Assembly (NCBI GenBank): GCA_031259665.1
Contig: JAIRLD010000121.1
Location: 1 to 9,256, forward strand
From: Puniceicoccales bacterium
GTDB taxonomy: Bacteria; Verrucomicrobiota; Verrucomicrobiia; Opitutales; LL51
Length of the DNA stretch: 9,256 nucleotides
Direction: 5' to 3'
In this document: in pieces, positions 6,089-9,256 of the stretch
Numbering within the stretch: position 1 is the stretch's first letter
Layout of the letters: every line of letters begins with the position of its first letter
Position numbers and translations under genes: made by a program
Notes under the pieces: generated by a model
Seen by the model: only the letters and a program-made list of their open reading frames with translations
What the model was told of the DNA's origin: nothing
The model's database searches: none

Positions 6089-6568
6089 TTACCGCATTGA
6101 GCGATGGCGATGGGCAAGAAAACGTTCCGCTTCGCGCAATTCCGTGCGTTGACGAAGATCGTGGCGTTTATCGTAGAGCTTTTTGCCCTTGCAAAGCGCA
6201 AATTTAACTTTCACCAAACCGTGAAAAATGTACATCTTAAGCGGAATTGCCGAAAATCCTTCCCTTTCGATAGCATTCCGAATTTTCCTGATCTCACGCC
6301 GATGAAGCAACAAAGAACGCTGCCGCTTGGGTTCGTGATTTTCTAAATTGCCAAAGGCATACTCATCGATTTGGGCATTGAAAAGAACAAGGACCCCCTT
6401 TCGATCGACGCGTACAAAGGCCTCTTTGATTTGAGCATTTCCTAACTTCACCGACTTCACTTCAGTCCCCTGGAGAACGATACCCGCATCGAAAGTATCG
6501 CCCACAACATAATCGTGAAAAGCTTTTTTGTTCCTTATCTCGACGGTGTTCACATGTTTCTTAACCAT
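6089..6568 (-). CDS. smpB: SsrA-binding protein SmpB
   Basis: A 159-residue protein that binds tmRNA and brings it to stalled ribosomes, starting trans-translation in the cytoplasm. Diagnostic motifs are NKKAFHDYVVGDTFDAGIVL (13-32) followed by QGTEVKSVK, EAFVRV (49-54), INAQI-like FNAQIDEYAFGN (63-74), HRREIRKI (89-96), and KKLYDKRHDLRQR (129-141) with a basic C-terminal tail that enters the empty mRNA channel. Length is typical. It starts 38 bases downstream of the rpoZ stop on the same strand, so the two are probably co-transcribed. I see no strong Shine-Dalgarno close to the ATG. No tmRNA gene is recognisable in the window. It converges on the pseudopilin gene, with about 90 bases between and no clear terminator. 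Confidence 0.97.
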   Translation of the reverse strand: MVKKHVNTVEIRNKKAFHDYVVGDTFDAGIVLQGTEVKSVKLGNAQIKEAFVRVDRKGVLVLFNAQIDEYAFGNLENHEPKRQRSLLLHRREIRKIRNAIEREGFSAIPLKMYIFHGLVKVKFALCKGKKLYDKRHDLRQRTELREAERFLAHRHRSMR

Positions 6569-6606
6569 GGATAGAAAAATAACGACACCCTCTGGTAAGT
6601 CAAAAA

Positions 6607-6810
6607 TTACTTCTTGGACGGAAGTTCAAATCTGATTTTCCCTTCGATAATCTCGCGGAGAGCGATATCTTCAGGCGCTAGCCTTTCTAACGAATAAATT
6701 AAAGGGCGTTCCCCAAACTTTAATTGTCGGACGCGCTTCGATATAATATTGATCAAAATCATCGGGTCCGTGATGATATTTTGCGCCGCTGCTAAATAAT
6801 CATTTCTCAT
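6607..6810 (-). CDS. rpoZ: DNA-directed RNA polymerase omega subunit
   Basis: A 67-residue protein similar to RpoZ, the small subunit that helps assemble and stabilise the beta-prime subunit. The conserved features are ILINIISKRVRQLKFGERP (18-36), corresponding to the family's 'vaakRArQl' helix, and EDIALREIIEGKI (47-59), its usual C-terminal helix. The length suits the shorter omega proteins. The ATG at 6810 has no obvious Shine-Dalgarno, but no other start preserves the N-terminal helix. It is followed by smpB on the same strand and diverges from clpP across 114 bases. A close TTGACA (6828-6823, minus strand) is too near the start to be its promoter; TTGACT further up is a better -35 candidate. 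Confidence 0.85.
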   Translation of the reverse strand: MRNDYLAAAQNIITDPMILINIISKRVRQLKFGERPLIYSLERLAPEDIALREIIEGKIRFELPSKK

Positions 6811-6880
6811 AATTGGATACTGTCAACGAACCTTATTTCCGTGATCTTTAGGGGGAAGTCAAGTTTTTTGGAATATTTTG

Positions 6881-6908
6881 TTGATTTTGGAGTGCTTATC
6901 CCTTAAAT
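6881..6908 (+). promoter_or_regulatory. possible clpP operon promoter
   Basis: TTGATT (6881-6886) and TTAAAT (6903-6908) are separated by 16 bases, each matching the sigma-70 consensus at four of six positions. It would drive clpP and the genes behind it with a very short leader. Confidence 0.3.
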
Positions 6909-6915
6909 ACAGTCC

Positions 6916-6920
6916 GGAGG
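6916..6920 (+). promoter_or_regulatory. Shine-Dalgarno site deciding the clpP start
   Basis: GGAGG ends four bases before ATG 6925 and only one base before the in-frame TTG at 6922. The ATG is therefore the likelier start. Confidence 0.7.
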
Positions 6921-6924
6921 TTTG

Positions 6925-7530
6925 ATGATTCTTGAGGAAGAGGATGACGAAGAGACGGTAAATGTTCCCCCCCATGGGGGAAATCATTTATCCATGATCC
7001 AGAAAAAATTTTTGGAAGAGCGAAAGATTTTTCTATGGGGTTCCGTAGACGATCGTTCCGCAAAGGATATTACGGAAAAATTGCTCTACCTCGAATTGGT
7101 AGATTCCGGGAAAAAGATTCAGTTTTTTGTCAATACTCCCGGAGGATCGATCACAGCTGGAATGGCGATCTATGATACGATGAAGTTAATTGCATCTCCC
7201 ATTGAAGTAATCGTAATGGGACTGGCAGCGAGTATGGGATCGATTATCCTATGTGGTCCGAGAAAAGGCAATCGCTTGCTTTATCCCAATGCACGGGTAC
7301 TCATCCATCAACCCCTGATTTCGGGACGATTTTATGCGCAGGCGGTTGATATCGGTATTCAGGCGGAGGAGATGGAAAAAACCCGTGCAGAAATGAATCG
7401 CATTCTCGCCGAAGCATCCGGACAGCCTTTGGAGAAAATTCAAAAGGATACGGATCGCGACTTTTATATGAATGCTCAGGAAGCGATTGCCTATGGGTTA
7501 GCCGATGCAATTGTGGAGAAAATTTGGTAA
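6925..7530 (+). CDS. clpP: ATP-dependent Clp protease proteolytic subunit
   Basis: A 201-residue serine peptidase that forms the double-heptamer barrel working with ClpX or ClpA/ClpC in cytoplasmic proteolysis. The catalytic triad is visible: Ser103 in GLAASMGSIIL, His128 in VLIHQPL and Asp179 in DTDRDFYM. Also present are IFLWGSVDD (36-44), FFVNTPGGSITAGMAIYD (68-85, oxyanion region) and the C-terminal AIAYGLADAIVEKI. His-to-Asp spacing is two residues longer than in E. coli ClpP. The N-terminus is unusual: an acidic EEEDDEE run and a PPHGG segment replace the usual start, which forms the axial pore loops. It heads a tight plus-strand cluster with the ompH-like gene, pgsA and pgpA. Trans-translation products tagged through SmpB next door are classic ClpP substrates. 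Confidence 0.96.
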   Translation: MILEEEDDEETVNVPPHGGNHLSMIQKKFLEERKIFLWGSVDDRSAKDITEKLLYLELVDSGKKIQFFVNTPGGSITAGMAIYDTMKLIASPIEVIVMGLAASMGSIILCGPRKGNRLLYPNARVLIHQPLISGRFYAQAVDIGIQAEEMEKTRAEMNRILAEASGQPLEKIQKDTDRDFYMNAQEAIAYGLADAIVEKIW

Positions 7531-7546
7531 TTTTAACAAAAAAAGT

Positions 7547-8197
7547 ATGAGAAAGTTAGTCGTTTTTTTATGTGTTGTTGGTTTAGGGGCAGTTCGTTTG
7601 TCTGCCCTAGATTTTGGGACCCCGAAGGTGCCTTCGGTGTCCGTATCGTCGGCGTCATGGAATGGAAAGATTGCTGTCGTACACTTTACAAAAATCAAGG
7701 ATGAGTACCATAGGGTTAAAGAGCTCAATGAGACTTTGGCGAAAAATGTCGAGGCTGTGCAAAAGGAGCTATTGTCGATGGTGAGCGATTTTGAAAAAGC
7801 GGGAAAAGAGTATCGGGAATTGGTCGATAAAGCAGCCAATCCAGCGTTGACCGATGAGGCTAAAAAGAAGATTAAAGCGGAGGCAGATGATAAATTAATG
7901 ATACTGCAACAAAAAGAAAATGCTCTCCTGGATTTTAAAACAAATTCTGAAAAGCGTATTACTAAAATAGGATCAGAGGAAAGTGCCAAAATTTTAACAA
8001 CGGTTCGCCAAAAAGCTGGAGAAGTTGCCAAGGAGCAGGGATTTTCGATCGTGTTGGATGCCGATAATCCGATGGTGATTTATTCGGAAGATAGCTTGGA
8101 TATAACGGATTCTGTCCTTAAGGCGTTGAATGCGGATCAGCCAAAGCCAGTTGTAGCAGTACCCGTGACACCTGCGGCGGCATCGGTAAAGAAATAA
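7547..8197 (+). CDS. OmpH/Skp-family periplasmic chaperone
   Basis: A 216-residue exported protein of the OmpH/Skp family, which holds unfolded outer-membrane proteins in the periplasm. I use ATG 7547, not the earlier in-frame ATG 7505 inside clpP, because a signal peptide then starts directly: MRKLVVFLCVVGLGAVRLSA, with a cut likely after Ala20. Residues 41-60 (KIAVVHFTKIKDEYHRVKEL) are the family's opening strand and helix. Residues 55-160 form the long charged helical tentacles (KELLSMVSDFEKAGKEYRELV, DEAKKKIKAEADDKL). Near 165-182 the chain returns to the body domain (GFSIVLDADNPMVIYS), followed by a Pro/Ala tail. It sits 16 bases after clpP, a weak-ribosome-site gene probably in the same operon. 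Skp genes more often sit next to bamA and lpxD, so this neighbourhood is less usual. Confidence 0.88.
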   Translation: MRKLVVFLCVVGLGAVRLSALDFGTPKVPSVSVSSASWNGKIAVVHFTKIKDEYHRVKELNETLAKNVEAVQKELLSMVSDFEKAGKEYRELVDKAANPALTDEAKKKIKAEADDKLMILQQKENALLDFKTNSEKRITKIGSEESAKILTTVRQKAGEVAKEQGFSIVLDADNPMVIYSEDSLDITDSVLKALNADQPKPVVAVPVTPAAASVKK

Positions 8198-8203
8198 GGG
8201 TTG

Positions 8204-8794
8204 ATGAATATCGCAAATTGCGTAACATTATCGCGTATTCCCCTTCTTTTTATCGTCGTTGCATTGATGTATTTTCGGATCCCATTTGGTTCGACGCTCT
8301 GTTTTCTGATGTATTTGCTCGCGGCGCTGAGCGATTGGTTGGATGGTTATCTCGCCCGGCGCTGCGACATGGTTTCCACATTCGGAAAATTTATGGATGC
8401 TCTAACCGATAAAATTTTTATGATCGGGCTGTTTGTATCCATATTGGTAATTGGGATATTGCCCCGCTGGGCGTTATTTTTCGTCCTCATCATTACCGGC
8501 CGAGAATTTTTAGTGACTGGGGTGCGATTGGTGGCGTCGAGTCGCGGTGTCGTATTGGTTGCGGAACGTACGGGGAAGGTCAAAGCGGTTATGCAGGTTG
8601 TGACGATCGGATTTTTTATACTTTGGCGAATGATTCAGCAGGATCTGCCATTTTTTCCGGATTGGTTTGGGGAATTGATTTATGAAATTGCATTAATTTT
8701 ATTTTGGGTTTCGACCTATTTGACGATTTCATCGGGCTGCTATTACATTAGGCGCTACCGGTATTTATTTGATGATCCAGGAGAGAAAAAATGA
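8204..8794 (+). CDS. pgsA: CDP-diacylglycerol-glycerol-3-phosphate 3-phosphatidyltransferase
   Basis: A 196-residue inner-membrane enzyme that joins CDP-diacylglycerol and glycerol 3-phosphate to give phosphatidylglycerol phosphate and CMP. The CDP-alcohol phosphatidyltransferase motif D-x2-D-G-x2-A-R-x8-G-x3-D-x3-D is complete: Asp44, Asp47, Gly48, Ala51, Arg52, Gly61, Asp65, Asp69. The start MNIANCVTLSRIPL is typical of PgsA, and several hydrophobic helices follow (for example FMIGLFVSILVIGIL and ALILFWVSTYLTI). I prefer ATG 8204 to TTG 8201, because AAGGG ends three bases before the ATG and directly abuts the TTG. The gene begins six bases after the ompH-like stop and overlaps pgpA by four bases (ATGA), so the genes are translationally linked. 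PgsA versus the related PssA is settled by length, the N-terminus and pgpA next door. Confidence 0.93.
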   Translation: MNIANCVTLSRIPLLFIVVALMYFRIPFGSTLCFLMYLLAALSDWLDGYLARRCDMVSTFGKFMDALTDKIFMIGLFVSILVIGILPRWALFFVLIITGREFLVTGVRLVASSRGVVLVAERTGKVKAVMQVVTIGFFILWRMIQQDLPFFPDWFGELIYEIALILFWVSTYLTISSGCYYIRRYRYLFDDPGEKK

Positions 8795-9256
8795 TTCGTA
8801 TCTTACGTGCATTACCGACGAAATTTGTACTCAACATCGCGACATTGGGTGCGTTGGGACGTAGCCGTTTTGCTCCAGGGACGCTGGGGTCTTTGGCCGG
8901 AATTGTTTGGTATACGGTTGGGTTTTGGCGCGTGACATTTTTCCAATTCGTACTCGGATTTTGCTCTTCGGTTTTCGTGGGGACTCTATTTTGCGGAGAA
9001 GCCGAATACCGCCTACAAAAGAAAGATCCATCCTGTGTAATTTTAGATGAGTTTTTAGCGATGCCTCTCTGTTATTGGGGAGTTGAGCGATTTGCGAATC
9101 AGGTCGCCCTATGGAAAATTTTGGTTTACGGGTTTCTATTGTTTCGATTTTTCGATATGCTTAAACCCTTTGGAATTCGATCATTGGAGCGGATTCAAGG
9201 TGGTGCCGGAATCATGCTCGACGATATTGCTGCAGCTTTAGCTACTTGCATCGTAC
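8791..9256 (+). CDS. pgpA: phosphatidylglycerophosphatase A (3' end beyond window)
   Basis: The first 155 codons are open to the window edge. PgpA removes the phosphate from phosphatidylglycerol phosphate, the step after PgsA, in the inner membrane. The recognisable motifs are GRSRFAPGTLGSL (23-35), KKDPSCVILDEFLAMPL (77-93; the Asp86-Glu87 pair is a family hallmark) and FRFFDMLKPFGIRSLER (118-134) followed by GGAGIMLDDIAAA (137-149) with the Asp144-Asp145 pair. Hydrophobic segments lie around 36-67 and 107-121. It overlaps the end of pgsA by ATGA, and GGAGAG (8780-8785) ends five bases before the ATG. The family is usually about 160-170 residues, so only a few residues should be missing. Confidence 0.93.
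   Translation, partial: MIRILRALPTKFVLNIATLGALGRSRFAPGTLGSLAGIVWYTVGFWRVTFFQFVLGFCSSVFVGTLFCGEAEYRLQKKDPSCVILDEFLAMPLCYWGVERFANQVALWKILVYGFLLFRFFDMLKPFGIRSLERIQGGAGIMLDDIAAALATCIV

Noticed and set aside
7498..8031. 177-codon minus-strand ORF opposite the OmpH-like gene
   Set aside because: It is antisense to a clear Skp-family coding sequence. The Ser/Phe-rich composition is typical of the complement of Lys/Glu-rich helices.
1..9256. tRNA, rRNA or tmRNA genes
   Set aside because: No T-arm GGTTCGAATCC-type motif in a cloverleaf context, and no recognisable rRNA or tmRNA segment.

Overview
The window reads as AT-rich bacterial chromosome from a host-associated or recently host-adapted member of the PVC group, most likely Verrucomicrobiota. 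The lineage call is an inference. It rests on a prepilin-type protein whose C-terminal half carries the 'CDGH...DG' signature common in Verrucomicrobiota, Lentisphaerae and Planctomycetes, and on the general style of the housekeeping proteins. The host-associated part rests on a broken ankyrin-repeat gene, a second decayed secreted-protein gene, and abundant intergenic repeats.

The left third (1-2650) is a decaying accessory region. Positions 1-546 hold no convincing gene, only dispersed repeats and one tiny ORF. Positions 547-1777 (minus) are the remains of one gene of about 410 codons: an acidic N-terminal region followed by ankyrin repeats, broken by a frameshift at a run of six A and by an in-frame TAA. 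Positions 1899-2313 (minus) hold a second wreck: a ribosome-binding site and clean signal peptide, a TAA just after the signal peptide, then a one-base frame change inside a 79-bp tandem duplication. A 67-bp repeat occurs on either side of these genes.

The middle (2650-5998) holds an exported coiled-coil/LysM protein, the chromosome-partitioning protein ParB (no parA in the window), a possible 54-residue membrane peptide, about 450 bp built of a 57-bp repeat family with alternating spacing, and a pseudopilin-like gene. The pseudopilin reading frame has no usable start codon of its own. Nine perfect copies of the octamer ACAAAGCG lie between it and the only plausible ATG, which at nine copies is out of frame and at seven or ten would be in frame. 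This looks like a phase-variable surface protein or pseudopilin caught in the OFF state, and is the most interesting thing here.

The right part (6089-9256) is intact housekeeping sequence. On the minus strand are rpoZ and smpB (RNA polymerase omega, tmRNA partner). Diverging on the plus strand is a tight cluster of clpP, an OmpH/Skp-like periplasmic chaperone gene, pgsA and pgpA; the last is cut by the window edge. SmpB and ClpP act in the same trans-translation and proteolysis route. Skp acts in envelope protein quality control, and PgsA and PgpA are consecutive enzymes of phosphatidylglycerol synthesis.
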